Shown here: in pieces, positions 8,723 to 17,760 of the stretch | How positions within the stretch are numbered: the stretch's first letter is position 1 | Layout: each line of letters begins with the position of its first letter | Assembly: GCA_031292355.1 (NCBI GenBank) | Contig: JARLHI010000030.1 | Coordinates: forward strand, 62,001-126,000 | Source of the DNA: Candidatus Obscuribacterales bacterium | GTDB taxonomy: Bacteria; Cyanobacteriota; Vampirovibrionia; Obscuribacterales; Obscuribacteraceae | Direction of reading: 5' to 3' | Length of the DNA: 64,000 nt | Made by a program: the position numbers and the translations under genes | The notes under the pieces: model-generated | The model's input: the letters and a program-made list of their open reading frames with translations, nothing else | What the model was told of the DNA's origin: nothing | Databases searched by the model: none

Positions 8723-9244
8723 TTATTTCGCGGCTTTGGCAGCGGCCACCTCTTTCGACGGCTTTTTAGCATTGTCACGCGCAAAAGTAACAAGCTCGTC
8801 GACATTATCCATAAGCTTAATGCTTTTCATTCCAGGTTTGAAATTGAGCTTCTGATTGAGCTGTTGTAACCGCTCAGACAAATGCATATGTGCTGCCGGC
8901 AATGACGCCTCAGTTAAACCAGCGTCCGAGAAGGTGTGCCCAAAGACCTGCACTTCGCACCAACCAACTTTTGTCAGCAGCTTCGCGTCTGACGTTGGAG
9001 GAGTTGCTGCTTGCACTGCTGGATCGTCAGGCGGGAAAGTCGGTTTTTCTTTTTCAGCAGATGGTTGATTCTGTTGCTGCTGTCCACCGCCGCCTCCTGC
9101 CATACCGCCACCCCCCATACCGCCCATCCCCGGCGAACCGCCGATTCCGCCAAATCCACCCATGCCTTGAGCAAACACTGGCGCGACGTTTGGGCATGTC
9201 ATCAATAAAGATATAGCCGCAATGGAGCAGAGCATCACTCGCAT
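8723..9244 (-). CDS. Secreted Gly/Met-rich protein of unknown function
   Basis: 173 residues from the ATG at 9244, which has GGGAGA upstream; the frame continues 75 bases further but without signal-peptide character. Order: signal peptide (LCSIAAISLLMTCPNVAPVFA), a low-complexity Gly/Met and Gln segment (GMGGFGGIGGSPGMGGMGGG), a Pro/Glu-rich linker, then a folded part. The latter holds a VQVFGHTF ... LSERLQQLNQKLNF helix, and I recall the pattern of VFG followed by a RLxxLE helix as recurring in secreted proteins of Melainabacteria-like genomes. Convergent with the FMN reductase. Function unknown; location periplasmic or surface. Confidence 0.8.
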   Translation of the reverse strand: MRVMLCSIAAISLLMTCPNVAPVFAQGMGGFGGIGGSPGMGGMGGGGMAGGGGGQQQQNQPSAEKEKPTFPPDDPAVQAATPPTSDAKLLTKVGWCEVQVFGHTFSDAGLTEASLPAAHMHLSERLQQLNQKLNFKPGMKSIKLMDNVDELVTFARDNAKKPSKEVAAAKAAK

Positions 9245-9418
9245 AGGTTCGTTTCTCCCGCTAGCACAAACTGGAATTTTATCCGACGACACTGTACGGC
9301 ATTTCTTTGGTTTGCGCATGATTTCAGCTGCCGACGCAAAGTATTTCGCAAAATCCTATAGCTTTTTACCGCCAAGCTATCGTTTAATGACTTCAGTTTA
9401 ACGAAAGTAGGATGGTCT

Positions 9419-10078
9419 ATGCCCTCACACGAATCGCACTTAGACGTTTTGGATGCTTATAGAAAAAATGTCTTCGTTATTGCGCTGGTCACTTATTCTT
9501 TGACAAGCAGCTTTGCCATCGCAGCAAATGAAGCTACGGCAGGAGTGGAGGTCCCCGGAGCCACTACAACGAGCTCAACGTCTAATGGCGAACCCAAATT
9601 TGAATGGACGTTAGAAAAAATGTTGATGGCTACTGCTATGCCTATGACCGGTGAAGAAAGAGAATTCTTGCAAACACATCGAAACCTTGATGGTGTTAGA
9701 GACTGGAAATTAGTCGATTTTAAGTCATACATAAGCACAGCGTTGGGCAAGAAGCACGTTGCCGAAGAAGCTGCACACTGGAAAGGCATTGTTAACATGT
9801 TGAATAAGCAGGCCACAGCAGGGTCCGCTTTTATGCATGAGCCTATGCCATCTGTTGAGAAAGATTCAACGTCCTTTACAGGCGATAGTGTCGAAACAAT
9901 CTCAAATAAACTTGGTAATGAAGTTGCCGCTAAGCAAATGTTTGAGCAATTAAAGTCGTGGCGTCAGCAAATTTCGATACTGGCACCATTTGTTGAGTCG
10001 ATGCGCAAGAAAGCTGAAGCAAAGGGAACATCCGAAGATTTCGAAAAAGCTATTCAAGCCACCGAAAGCAACCTATGA
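9419..10078 (+). CDS. Putative exported protein of unknown function
   Basis: 219 residues. A hydrophobic segment near residues 17-37 (NVFVIALVTYSLTSSFAIAA) acts as a signal peptide or anchor after a 16-residue polar leader. The rest is mainly helical and charged (TLEKMLMATAMPMTGEEREF; KKAEAKGTSEDFEKAIQATE) with no motif I recognise. AGGA lies eight bases before the ATG. The next gene, a secreted phosphatase, is on the same strand about 95 bases away and may share a transcript. No function is proposed. Confidence 0.72.
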   Translation: MPSHESHLDVLDAYRKNVFVIALVTYSLTSSFAIAANEATAGVEVPGATTTSSTSNGEPKFEWTLEKMLMATAMPMTGEEREFLQTHRNLDGVRDWKLVDFKSYISTALGKKHVAEEAAHWKGIVNMLNKQATAGSAFMHEPMPSVEKDSTSFTGDSVETISNKLGNEVAAKQMFEQLKSWRQQISILAPFVESMRKKAEAKGTSEDFEKAIQATESNL

Positions 10079-10172
10079 CTTCGGTGTCAATTTGTTATTA
10101 TGGTGACCTTCGAAGAGTTTTCCCTTTAGTTGGCTCGATCGACGAATATCCGCAGCAAATAAGTAAGTAGGT

Positions 10173-11297
10173 ATGGTGCCAATGGCGTTGTTGAAAAAAG
10201 AAATTATTGCTCTCGCCTCAATTGCCCTTTGTATATTTTCTACAAGCACGGCGCAGGGAGATTCAGAAGGAAAAATGGTTTTCGCCGTAGACGTCATTCG
10301 CCACGGCGATAGAGGACCAATCAAAGATCTCGCCAGTGCGCCTCACAAGTGGCCGCAAGGACTCGGGCAATTAACCCCCGAAGGAATGAACCAGGAATTC
10401 CAACTTGGCAAGAGGTTTCACGATCGATACATCGCTAAAGAACACCTCTTGCCGGAGAAATTTGATGTAGACACTATGTATGTTCGTGCTAGCGACATCG
10501 ACAGAACACTAATGAGCGCAGAATGCACGCTGCTCGGTCTCTACCCTATGGGCACAGGACCAACGACTGACGCGGGCACAGAAGGGGCGCCGGCTCGCTT
10601 CCAACCGATTCCCATTCACACGCGCCCTCGCGATATGGACGATCTACTCATCCCTGACGCCAATAAAGACGTGCCAAAAATCTATGACGATTATGTCTTC
10701 AATACTTCCGAGTGGAAAGACCGCATCGCCAAAGAATCAGTCAACTTTGAACGCTGGGGCAAACTCGCGGGTTATCCAATTACAACTCCTCGTCAAATGT
10801 CAGGACTTGGTGACGCAATCTTTATCCGCAAAACTCATCACGTCGCTATGCCCGAAGGCATGACCGACGACGACGCCAAAAAGATGATGGACTTTGGCGA
10901 ATGGGTATTTGCCGAAACATTCAAGCCTGCCGAAGTCGGTCAAGCAACCGGTGGCAACTTACTTAGAGCAATTGCAAAATATCTCGATGAATCTAGCAAG
11001 AACAAGGCCGACGCTAAACTGAAATACGTACTTTTTTCTGCGCATGATAGCACCATATCCGCAGTACTAAGCGCCATGAACCCGCCAGTAGAAATTCGGC
11101 CACCTTATTCTTCGGATTTGAATTTTGCCCTGCTCAAAAATGGTGATCAATATTCTGTCAAAGTCACTCTCAATGATGTGCCTGTCGACTTCCCTGGCTC
11201 GACAAACGGCATCAGTTCGTTGGAGAAATTTGCCGCCCTTGCTCCCGCTCAGTCGACTGAAAAATCCCAACCTCGCCCGGCGACAGACATCAAATAA
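10173..11297 (+). CDS. Secreted histidine acid phosphatase
   Basis: 374 residues with a signal peptide (IIALASIALCIFSTSTAQG). The histidine phosphatase signature VIRHGDRGP (residues 42-49, catalytic His44 and flanking Arg43/Arg47) and the distal SAHDST motif (His291, Asp292) place it in branch 2 of the superfamily with lysosomal/prostatic acid phosphatases and phytases. The reaction is phosphomonoester hydrolysis through a phosphohistidine, outside the cytoplasm. Two in-frame ATGs are present (10173 and 10182); neither has a strong ribosome binding site. The last 25 residues are Pro/Ser-rich tail. Likely role: scavenging phosphate from organic phosphates. Confidence 0.93.
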   Translation: MVPMALLKKEIIALASIALCIFSTSTAQGDSEGKMVFAVDVIRHGDRGPIKDLASAPHKWPQGLGQLTPEGMNQEFQLGKRFHDRYIAKEHLLPEKFDVDTMYVRASDIDRTLMSAECTLLGLYPMGTGPTTDAGTEGAPARFQPIPIHTRPRDMDDLLIPDANKDVPKIYDDYVFNTSEWKDRIAKESVNFERWGKLAGYPITTPRQMSGLGDAIFIRKTHHVAMPEGMTDDDAKKMMDFGEWVFAETFKPAEVGQATGGNLLRAIAKYLDESSKNKADAKLKYVLFSAHDSTISAVLSAMNPPVEIRPPYSSDLNFALLKNGDQYSVKVTLNDVPVDFPGSTNGISSLEKFAALAPAQSTEKSQPRPATDIK

Positions 11298-11303
11298 TCT
11301 AGC

Positions 11304-12596
11304 TTATAAATCTAGAGACCGGAGCCACTTAACGGCACCAGAGCCTGCCCATGCACCTGTGGCGAAGCAGCCTGTGAGAAGATAGCCGCCGGTTGGTGCC
11401 TCCCAATCGAGCATTTCTCCGGCAACGAAAATACCGGGGAGCTCATTGAGCATAAGATTTTCATTGACCGAACTAAAACGTACACCGCCAGCGGTGCTAA
11501 TTGCTTCGGCCAAGGGGCGAGGCGAGTGCAACGTAATTCGTAACGCCTTTAGACATTTTGCCAGTGTAGGCGGATGTTCCATCTGAGCACGATTCAAAAC
11601 CTCGTAAAGCAAGGCGCGTTTGAGAACATCATTTCCTATACAAGCTTGCAAATGTCGCGACAGCGAGCGGGAACCACGCGGGCGCGAAACATCGGCTAAA
11701 ACCTGCTTTGCGCTGCGTCCAGGCAAGAGGTCTAAAGTAAATGTGGCTTGACCGTGAACACTAATATAGTCACGAAGCCTTTGCGAGAATGCATAAATGA
11801 GACTACCTTCAATACCATACTCTTTTATCAACAGTTCGCCCTGTTTCGTCTCGGTGTAGGAATTGAGGTCAGTAAATGTTAGCGAGACTGACTTGAGTGG
11901 CGCGCCATCAAATTTTTCTTTCAAATGGGCACTCCAATTTACGTTGAAACCACAATTTGCGCTAAGCCATGGCTCGATCTCTACACCGCAGTCTTGCAGC
12001 CAGGGAGTCCACTCACCGGTAGATCCAAGTTCTGGCCAGCTAGCTCCTCCGAGCGCCAGAATCGTGGCCACAGGTTTAACAGAGATTTCTCCTGTAGGAG
12101 CTTGAATGCGCAATGAGTTGTCGGCACCGACTCCAATCCATCGATGATTCATATGAAACTGCACGCCTGCACTACGAAGACGATGAACCCAGGCCCGCAG
12201 CAAAGGTGCAGCCTTCATCTCCTTGGGAAATACACGGCCGGAGGTTCCGACAAATGTCTCAATGCCCAGTTCTTGCACCCAGTCACGCAGGGCCGCGGGA
12301 GGAAAATCGTTTAAGAACACCTGCATTTCTTTTCTCTTAGAGCCATAACGTGAGCAAAAATTGGAGAATGCTTCGCTGTGAGTAATGTTCAAACCGCCCA
12401 GTCCTGCGCGCAAGAATTTGCGTCCAAGCGTCGGCATCGACTCGTACACATCAACGTTTGCGCCAGCGTTAGAAAGCACTTCGGCAGCCATCAAACCTGC
12501 TGGACCACCACCGATAACGGCGACATCAGGTGGGCGAACAAATTGTCTGTCCACATTTCCTGACGGCAGAGGTGGTGGCGAATTGATGGGAGACAT
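11304..12596 (-). CDS. YhiN/HI0933-family flavoprotein (NAD(P)/FAD-dependent oxidoreductase)
   Basis: 430 residues. The N-terminus is an FAD-binding Rossmann motif, VAVIGGGPAGLMAAEVLSNA, followed by VDVYESMPTLGRKFLRAGLG and GGLNITHSE. Near the C-terminus AISTAGGVRFSSVNENLML and GIFVAGEMLDWEAPTGGYLL form the second FAD contact; the tail ATGAWAGSGA completes the family pattern. This is the HI0933/YhiN group, to which the BaiN enzymes also belong. Most members have no assigned substrate. Convergent with the acid phosphatase, leaving only six bases between the ends. Confidence 0.93.
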   Translation of the reverse strand: MSPINSPPPLPSGNVDRQFVRPPDVAVIGGGPAGLMAAEVLSNAGANVDVYESMPTLGRKFLRAGLGGLNITHSEAFSNFCSRYGSKRKEMQVFLNDFPPAALRDWVQELGIETFVGTSGRVFPKEMKAAPLLRAWVHRLRSAGVQFHMNHRWIGVGADNSLRIQAPTGEISVKPVATILALGGASWPELGSTGEWTPWLQDCGVEIEPWLSANCGFNVNWSAHLKEKFDGAPLKSVSLTFTDLNSYTETKQGELLIKEYGIEGSLIYAFSQRLRDYISVHGQATFTLDLLPGRSAKQVLADVSRPRGSRSLSRHLQACIGNDVLKRALLYEVLNRAQMEHPPTLAKCLKALRITLHSPRPLAEAISTAGGVRFSSVNENLMLNELPGIFVAGEMLDWEAPTGGYLLTGCFATGAWAGSGAVKWLRSLDL

Positions 12597-12705
12597 GAAC
12601 CAAGCTCAATCTACTGAAGCGACGTTATAATATCAGCACATTACACTGTCAGGTATCGAAAGACACTCGGACAAGCGCCGATAGGTCACCAAGGGCATCA
12701 AAGTA

Positions 12706-13356
12706 TTGAACGTGCTTGCGAAGAATTTAAAGCCTACTGTTATTTGCTTGTCCCTGATTATGCTGTCAGGTTTCATGGCTAAAGACGCGCAAGCCCACAA
12801 ACCTAAAATTATTGATGCGTCAAACGGAATTCCAGGAATCGCGCCGGCCGCTACCAGCGTCGATAAATTTCATGCTCCCCCGGTTCCTTCAGACTGGGGA
12901 TTTCCAGCTCTAAACGTCAACGTGGCCAACTTCGCCGTCCAACACTTGAGTGAAAAGATCGGTAATGGTCAGTGTTGGACGCTTGCAGAGAAAGCGTTGG
13001 AGTCGGCTGGCGCCCAACCGGCCTCTGGGTACGTTTTTGGCAGATTGTTGCCTCAAGGCGAAACCTGGCTGCCTGGTGACATACTTCAATTCACCAATTG
13101 TCAGTTTGTCAACGTTGAGCCAACCAGACGCTCTACTATGACCGTCGGCACGCCCAATCATACTGCGATCGTTTACGCTATCAAAGATGGACTGGTGACG
13201 GTGTTGCAACAAAATGTCAACGGCGACAAGCACGTACAGACCGGAGTGTTGAATTTTTCCCAGATGGTTAGTGGCAATCTGCAAGTATATCGCCCAATTC
13301 CGTCAAATGGTCGCCCACCTGGAACAGGGCTAAAAGTAAGATACAGCCTCTTTTAG
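12706..13356 (+). CDS. Exported CHAP-like (NlpC/P60 superfamily) protein
   Basis: 216 residues from a TTG at 12706 (a GTG two codons in is equally possible; AAGGG lies about 10 bases upstream). A signal peptide (VICLSLIMLSGFMAKDAQA) precedes a domain with GNGQCWTLAEKAL (candidate nucleophile Cys), WLPGDILQFTNCQF and PNHTAIVYAIKDG (candidate His), then VTVLQQNVNG. The Cys ... GDI(L)QF ... HTAIV order is that of CHAP/NlpC-P60-like amidases, which cleave peptidoglycan peptides. The family assignment rests on motif order only. Periplasmic or surface location expected. Confidence 0.65.
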   Translation: MNVLAKNLKPTVICLSLIMLSGFMAKDAQAHKPKIIDASNGIPGIAPAATSVDKFHAPPVPSDWGFPALNVNVANFAVQHLSEKIGNGQCWTLAEKALESAGAQPASGYVFGRLLPQGETWLPGDILQFTNCQFVNVEPTRRSTMTVGTPNHTAIVYAIKDGLVTVLQQNVNGDKHVQTGVLNFSQMVSGNLQVYRPIPSNGRPPGTGLKVRYSLF

Positions 13357-13388
13357 AGCACCGTAAGTGGTGCAGCAGATCACTACTA

Positions 13389-14156
13389 CTACAACCCAAA
13401 GATGTCAGCTTTGCCTGACACGAATATCGCCCCAATGACGATATTAAGAAAAGCAATGCTCAAATTAAAGGTTGCAATTAGCCGTTGTGACAACATTGCT
13501 CTAAAGTAGCCTTCGCTGATAAAGACTGCCAATCCAACGTTTGCTATTAACATCCCCGAGACGAAACTACCCAACATAAACAAGCTGCTAGGCACGCTGT
13601 TTGCGCTGCCCATCGAAGTCATGAGTATGACCTGCGTGCCTGTCTCGGCACCGATTCCGTGCAGTGCTCCGATAGCAAGAGCACACCTGGCATTGCAAAA
13701 ATCTGAGGGATCGTGCGCATGCGGTGCTAGTTCTTGTTTTAAGAACCTTTGAAATAATACATGCTTGGTCTTAGAGATGGCTTGCAGTACCATCAAACCT
13801 CGACTTCGTGTGGTCCTCATAGCTCGCATGCAATAAAGAATCCACAGGCCAAACAACAACAATGAAAGTCCTACTAGCCTCTGCATTATTGGATCAATCC
13901 AATCTGGCAGAGTCGCGCGAAAAAGAAGTGCACCAAGGCCCAGCACTGCAACCACCAGTGCATGACCGAAGGCATACATTCCAGCGAGAATATATGATTG
14001 AAACTTGGCTGATGGCTGATCAATACTGGCAGCAGAATTAATGCTGGCTGCCGCTTTTGCACTGACAAGATCGCTGATTGCAGTCATGTGATCCAGGTCA
14101 AAACCGTGCCTGATACCGAGAAAAAGTCCTGTAAAACACAACAGATTTGATGCCAT
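13389..14156 (-). CDS. NiCoT/HoxN-type metal permease
   Basis: 255 residues with about six hydrophobic membrane segments. The helix-II signature region of nickel/cobalt permeases is present as GIRHGFDLDHMTAISDL (residues 14-30), and GALHGIGAETGTQVIL matches the second conserved HG-x-GxET block. The canonical RHAxDADHI is altered here (RHGFDLDHM), so the transported metal may differ from nickel or cobalt. It is the third gene of a unit with the CobW-type GTPase and the WD40 protein, five bases from the latter. The unit lies behind a Fur/Zur-type palindrome, which suggests metal-limitation control. Inner-membrane protein. Confidence 0.85.
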   Translation of the reverse strand: MASNLLCFTGLFLGIRHGFDLDHMTAISDLVSAKAAASINSAASIDQPSAKFQSYILAGMYAFGHALVVAVLGLGALLFRATLPDWIDPIMQRLVGLSLLLFGLWILYCMRAMRTTRSRGLMVLQAISKTKHVLFQRFLKQELAPHAHDPSDFCNARCALAIGALHGIGAETGTQVILMTSMGSANSVPSSLFMLGSFVSGMLIANVGLAVFISEGYFRAMLSQRLIATFNLSIAFLNIVIGAIFVSGKADIFGL

Positions 14157-14161
14157 GCCGC

Positions 14162-15205
14162 TTAACCCACACTAAACACTGCAATAGTGCCCGAGGCAAA
14201 ACTAGCTGCAATTTGCTTGCCGTCTGGGCTCCATGCAAGGCAGCTGACTTCGGAGTCTTCAGTATGTGACAGCACTTCCCATTGAACACTCAAATTCCAC
14301 ATCATGATCTTGCCATCCAGTCCGCCACTTGCAAGCCTCAACCCTTTTGGCTCAAAAGCAAGAACTGATATAAAGCTATCGTGACCTGGAAACATAATGG
14401 GCTTGCTGCCAGATGGTCCTTTGCCTGAAAAGTCCCAGACAACGACCTCAGTACCGCCTCCGGTGGCAAGATATCTAGATGTTGAATCCCAAGCAAGCTC
14501 TCGAACTTTAGTCGGGTAGCCATTCATAAACAAATCGTCACCACTGGGCAAAAGCCAGATGTGGGCTGCGCCATCTTGACACCCTGCGGCAAGAACTTTG
14601 CCATTAGGACTATAAGCAATGTTCAAAAGAGAGCCCTTCCACTCCAGGAAGCGCTTGGAACTATCTTGTTTTAGATTCCATAGACGTGCGCCACCGTAGC
14701 TGCTTGTGGCAAACAACTCGGAAGCTACAGGATGCCAGGCAATATCCGCGATGGTGCTTTTATGCTCTTCAAATTGCTGGACCAACGTACCGTCGGCATT
14801 ACTTAGTTTCAATTGCTTGCCGGCGGCGGTCAAAATGCAGTTTTTCTGCTTCTGCCAAGCAATATGTTCGACCCAGGCAGCTCCATGATCAATGGTGGCT
14901 TGCTTGGTATAACTGACACCATCGTAGATGTGGGCTTTTCCGTCCTGCCCAGAACTAGCAAAATATTTTCCATCGTGCGACCACCTGGCACGCAGAGCAC
15001 CAAGTTGGTGCGCCGCCCAATGTTCGTTCAAAGTACCAGTTAGAGCGGATCTAATAGATATGTAGCCTTTGGCATCAGCGCAAGCAATGTAATGTCCATT
15101 TGCAGACCACGCCAAATCGTGGATGTAGTCCATGCAGCTAGGCTTTTTCCAATATTCGGTTAAAGGCTTTACCGCAAAGTCAATTGCCGATTTTTTTTGA
15201 GGCAT
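14162..15205 (-). CDS. WD40-repeat beta-propeller protein
   Basis: 347 residues made almost entirely of WD40 blades: recurring DLAWSANGHYIACADAKGYI, WSHDGKYFASSGQDGKAHIY, IAYSPNGKVLAAGCQDGAAH, LAFEPKGLRLASGGLDGKIM and LAWSPDGKQIAASFASGTIA, about seven blades in all. No signal peptide, so cytoplasmic. WD40 propellers are protein-interaction scaffolds. Its start overlaps the end of the CobW-type GTPase by 37 bases and its end is five bases from the NiCoT permease, so the three are very probably translated together. It may dock the GTPase to a client metalloprotein or the permease; this is inference. Confidence 0.93.
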   Translation of the reverse strand: MPQKKSAIDFAVKPLTEYWKKPSCMDYIHDLAWSANGHYIACADAKGYISIRSALTGTLNEHWAAHQLGALRARWSHDGKYFASSGQDGKAHIYDGVSYTKQATIDHGAAWVEHIAWQKQKNCILTAAGKQLKLSNADGTLVQQFEEHKSTIADIAWHPVASELFATSSYGGARLWNLKQDSSKRFLEWKGSLLNIAYSPNGKVLAAGCQDGAAHIWLLPSGDDLFMNGYPTKVRELAWDSTSRYLATGGGTEVVVWDFSGKGPSGSKPIMFPGHDSFISVLAFEPKGLRLASGGLDGKIMMWNLSVQWEVLSHTEDSEVSCLAWSPDGKQIAASFASGTIAVFSVG

Positions 15206-16533
15206 GCGTTGAACCCCTCCGTGAGTTCTGTTCTATTCAAATTGCGACCGATGAAAACTAGCTGATTAGAGCGTTCTTCGGTTCCCCAGGGCTTGGTTGG
15301 CTGACCATCGAAAAGCATGTGCACTCCCTGAAATACAAAGCGATCAGGTTGCCCAGCAATGCTCAAAATGCCCTTCATTCTGAAGATGTCGGTCCCCTTT
15401 TCTCGCAATAGGGCACCAAGCCAGTTGTTGAACTTCTTCTCGTCTAGATCGCCAGGTGAGGAAATCCCGACTGAACTTACTTCACTGTCGTGGGTGTGTC
15501 CTGCTTCATACGTGTTAGCAAGCAGAGGCACTACAGTCTTGGACTGGCAAGTGACAGACATAGCGAATTCTTCTGGTTTGTGCTGAGTGAATAAGGCATA
15601 TTTGCCACCATTTTTCGGCTTAAAAATGAAGGACTTGGTACCACCTTGTTCCAGATTCAATTGATAGAGTTGCCCAGGTACTTCGATCGTCTCTCCGGCA
15701 GACAACTGTTTTTTCTTGCTCGAAAATTTCTTGACTGCTTCTTCTAAAAGAAGCTCGATATTTTGATATGTGGTGTTGCTTTCCAGCACAAGCACGTTCA
15801 TGCTCGGATCGGGACCTTCAGACAGAGCAATCTCAAGCGGATCATCTGTAATTTCATAAAGTCCAGCCCATTCAAAAGGATACTCTGGCTGCAAAAATGT
15901 GGGTTTTACAGCAAGCGCTCGCTCAAGATCAAATCCCCGAACATTGAGAATTTTCTCCATATCTACAGCTGCATCCTGGCTGCGGTATATTTTCGCCATC
16001 GCATTCATGGAGCGGATGCGAGTTTCGAGTTGGTCTAGTTCTGCGTGCGTAACAAGGTCAGTTTTGTTCAGCAAAATCACGTCAGCAAAAGCCACTTGCT
16101 CCGTGCATTCAGAACTCGAATCGAGATGCATAAGCACATGTTTTGCATCAACTAAGGTGACGATTCCATCCAACTCAAGAGAGTCTTTAATTTCATCATC
16201 GACAAAAAATGTTTGGGCGACAGGGGCGGGGTCGGCAAGCCCAGTGGTCTCAACAAGAATGTAGTCAAACTTGTCACGGCGCTTCATCAGATTGCCCAGA
16301 ATTCGGATCAAGTCACCGCGCACGGTGCAACAAATGCAGCCGTTGTTCATTTCGAAAATTTCTTCTTCTGAATTGACTACCAATGCATTGTCAATGCCTA
16401 TCTCACCAAATTCGTTTTCGATTACTGCAATGCGCTTGCCATGATTTTCAGTCAAAATTCGATTCAAAAGCGTGGTCTTGCCTGAACCCAAAAAGCCTGT
16501 TAAGACTGTTACTGGCACCTTTGCGTTACTCAT
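15169..16533 (-). CDS. CobW/COG0523-family metal-chaperone GTPase
   Basis: 454 residues. Walker A GFLGSGKTTLLNRIL (residues 13-27), the metal-binding GCICC motif (65-69) that defines COG0523, Walker B-region ETTGLADPAPV, and NKTDL for guanine specificity. A CobW C-terminal domain (FNNWLGALLREKGTDIFRMK, VFIGRNLNRTELTEGF) ends it, after an extra central insert. Family members deliver Zn, Co or Ni to client proteins using GTP hydrolysis. AAGGAGGAG lies just upstream of the ATG. A 21-base Fur-family palindrome 64 bases before the start implies metal-dependent repression; zinc is the usual metal in that setting. Confidence 0.95.
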   Translation of the reverse strand: MSNAKVPVTVLTGFLGSGKTTLLNRILTENHGKRIAVIENEFGEIGIDNALVVNSEEEIFEMNNGCICCTVRGDLIRILGNLMKRRDKFDYILVETTGLADPAPVAQTFFVDDEIKDSLELDGIVTLVDAKHVLMHLDSSSECTEQVAFADVILLNKTDLVTHAELDQLETRIRSMNAMAKIYRSQDAAVDMEKILNVRGFDLERALAVKPTFLQPEYPFEWAGLYEITDDPLEIALSEGPDPSMNVLVLESNTTYQNIELLLEEAVKKFSSKKKQLSAGETIEVPGQLYQLNLEQGGTKSFIFKPKNGGKYALFTQHKPEEFAMSVTCQSKTVVPLLANTYEAGHTHDSEVSSVGISSPGDLDEKKFNNWLGALLREKGTDIFRMKGILSIAGQPDRFVFQGVHMLFDGQPTKPWGTEERSNQLVFIGRNLNRTELTEGFNACLKKNRQLTLR

Positions 16534-16596
16534 ACTGATGCTCCTCCTTAATTTAGATACCAGCTGGCTGCGATTTAAGTAGAATGTCTTTGTTTT

Positions 16597-16617
16597 TGAA
16601 AATGATAACCATTTTCA
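16597..16617. promoter_or_regulatory. Fur/Zur-type palindromic operator
   Basis: TGAAAATG-ATAAC-CATTTTCA: two perfect 8-base arms around a 5-base centre. The size, A/T-rich arms and GATAA core fit Fur-family boxes (Fur, Zur, Mur). It sits 64 bases upstream of the CobW-type gene. Because COG0523 genes are classic Zur targets, a Zur-like repressor is the best guess; no fur/zur gene is in the window. Confidence 0.65.
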
Positions 16618-16816
16618 GTTCATTTGTACAGAGGATTGGAAGAAGGGCACTGGCGCGTGAGTGAGGGACAGGACGTACTGATTCGGGACGACGCATTGCT
16701 TGACAAGCCTGCGGGCAAAATAGGCTCTTAAATCACCAAGCACCTTGAAATTGATATGATGGTTAATCGGCTCTGGTGCCTAATTGGCTCATAAATTCCC
16801 ATACTCAGGCACTCAT

Positions 16817-17683
16817 ATGTCAAATCAGAACAGTCTTGCAAGCCCAAGCGACGCTTTCTCCCAAAGCATCGACCGAACTGCATCTTCAACGTGGCAGGAT
16901 TGCGAAGCAGGAGTTTCAATTGAGCAATTTACCGCAACCATTTTTGACTCCAGTGACAGAGTATTCAAAAGTCATGCGCTCTTTTTCCCATACACTGGGA
17001 TTGTCGAATTATCTCTAGAAGGAACAGAGTCAAAACATTTGATTCCTGGACAAGGAGTCTTTTTGCAAGCTAACAAGAAGCACGGTCTTGTCGCAAAAAT
17101 GAATTGTTCTTTTCTGGTCATATTTTTCCCAGAAGAATTCCTCTGTGCACTTGGCGATACCGCTCCTCACAGACCAGTATGGCAATCTCGACTTATTGCC
17201 AATGACGCCTATCTCAACGGTGTTATGCAATTACTCGACAAGGAAATAGCGCTTCGAGATCATCACAGCGAGTCGGCAATCAAACTGCTGACGCAGTATG
17301 TAGGCATCCACCTGATCAGAAACTATTCCACTATCAAAACACAAGGTGTACATGAAGTTGGTCGACCTGAAATTTGCCAAATAATGTGCGCACTGGAATA
17401 TGTCGAAATCAATTTATCGGCAGACACATCAATCGCTGAATTGATTGGGCAAACAAATCTCTCCAAACATCGATTTCTTCAAACTTTCAAAGAAGTGACA
17501 GGTCAGTCACCACAGCAATACATTATTGTCAGACGTCTGGAAGTAGCCAGGCACCTATTGCGTCGCGCCGACCTTTCCTTAGAACAAATTGCACGCGGGT
17601 CTGGTTTTGTTGATCAAAGTCACTTCAGTAAAGCATTTCGAAAACGTTACGGGCAGACGCCCGTTTTATTCAGAAAACAGTAA
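16817..17683 (+). CDS. AraC-family transcriptional regulator
   Basis: 288 residues from ATG 16817 (the frame opens at a TTG 33 bases earlier). The N-terminal part is a small cupin-like sensor (LFFPYTGIVELSLEGTESKH, VFLQANKKHGLVAKMNC). The C-terminus is the AraC HTH pair: IAELIGQTNLSKHRFLQTFK and LEQIARGSGFVDQSHFSKAF followed by YGQTPVLFRK, a canonical ending. It is transcribed toward a secreted M17-like gene and an amidohydrolase row, which it may control. The upstream 280 bases also contain the Fur/Zur palindrome, which is nearer the divergent CobW-type gene. Confidence 0.9.
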   Translation: MSNQNSLASPSDAFSQSIDRTASSTWQDCEAGVSIEQFTATIFDSSDRVFKSHALFFPYTGIVELSLEGTESKHLIPGQGVFLQANKKHGLVAKMNCSFLVIFFPEEFLCALGDTAPHRPVWQSRLIANDAYLNGVMQLLDKEIALRDHHSESAIKLLTQYVGIHLIRNYSTIKTQGVHEVGRPEICQIMCALEYVEINLSADTSIAELIGQTNLSKHRFLQTFKEVTGQSPQQYIIVRRLEVARHLLRRADLSLEQIARGSGFVDQSHFSKAFRKRYGQTPVLFRKQ

Positions 17684-17760
17684 AAAATACAAATGACAGA
17701 TTTTTTGACAATCGTATCTAGTAAATTCGATTGCATACGCATTGAGGGGTTTACATTAAG

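Noticed and set aside
13358-13373. GCACC/GGTGC hairpin between convergent genes
   Set aside because: Only five pairs and no T-run, so too weak for a terminator call.
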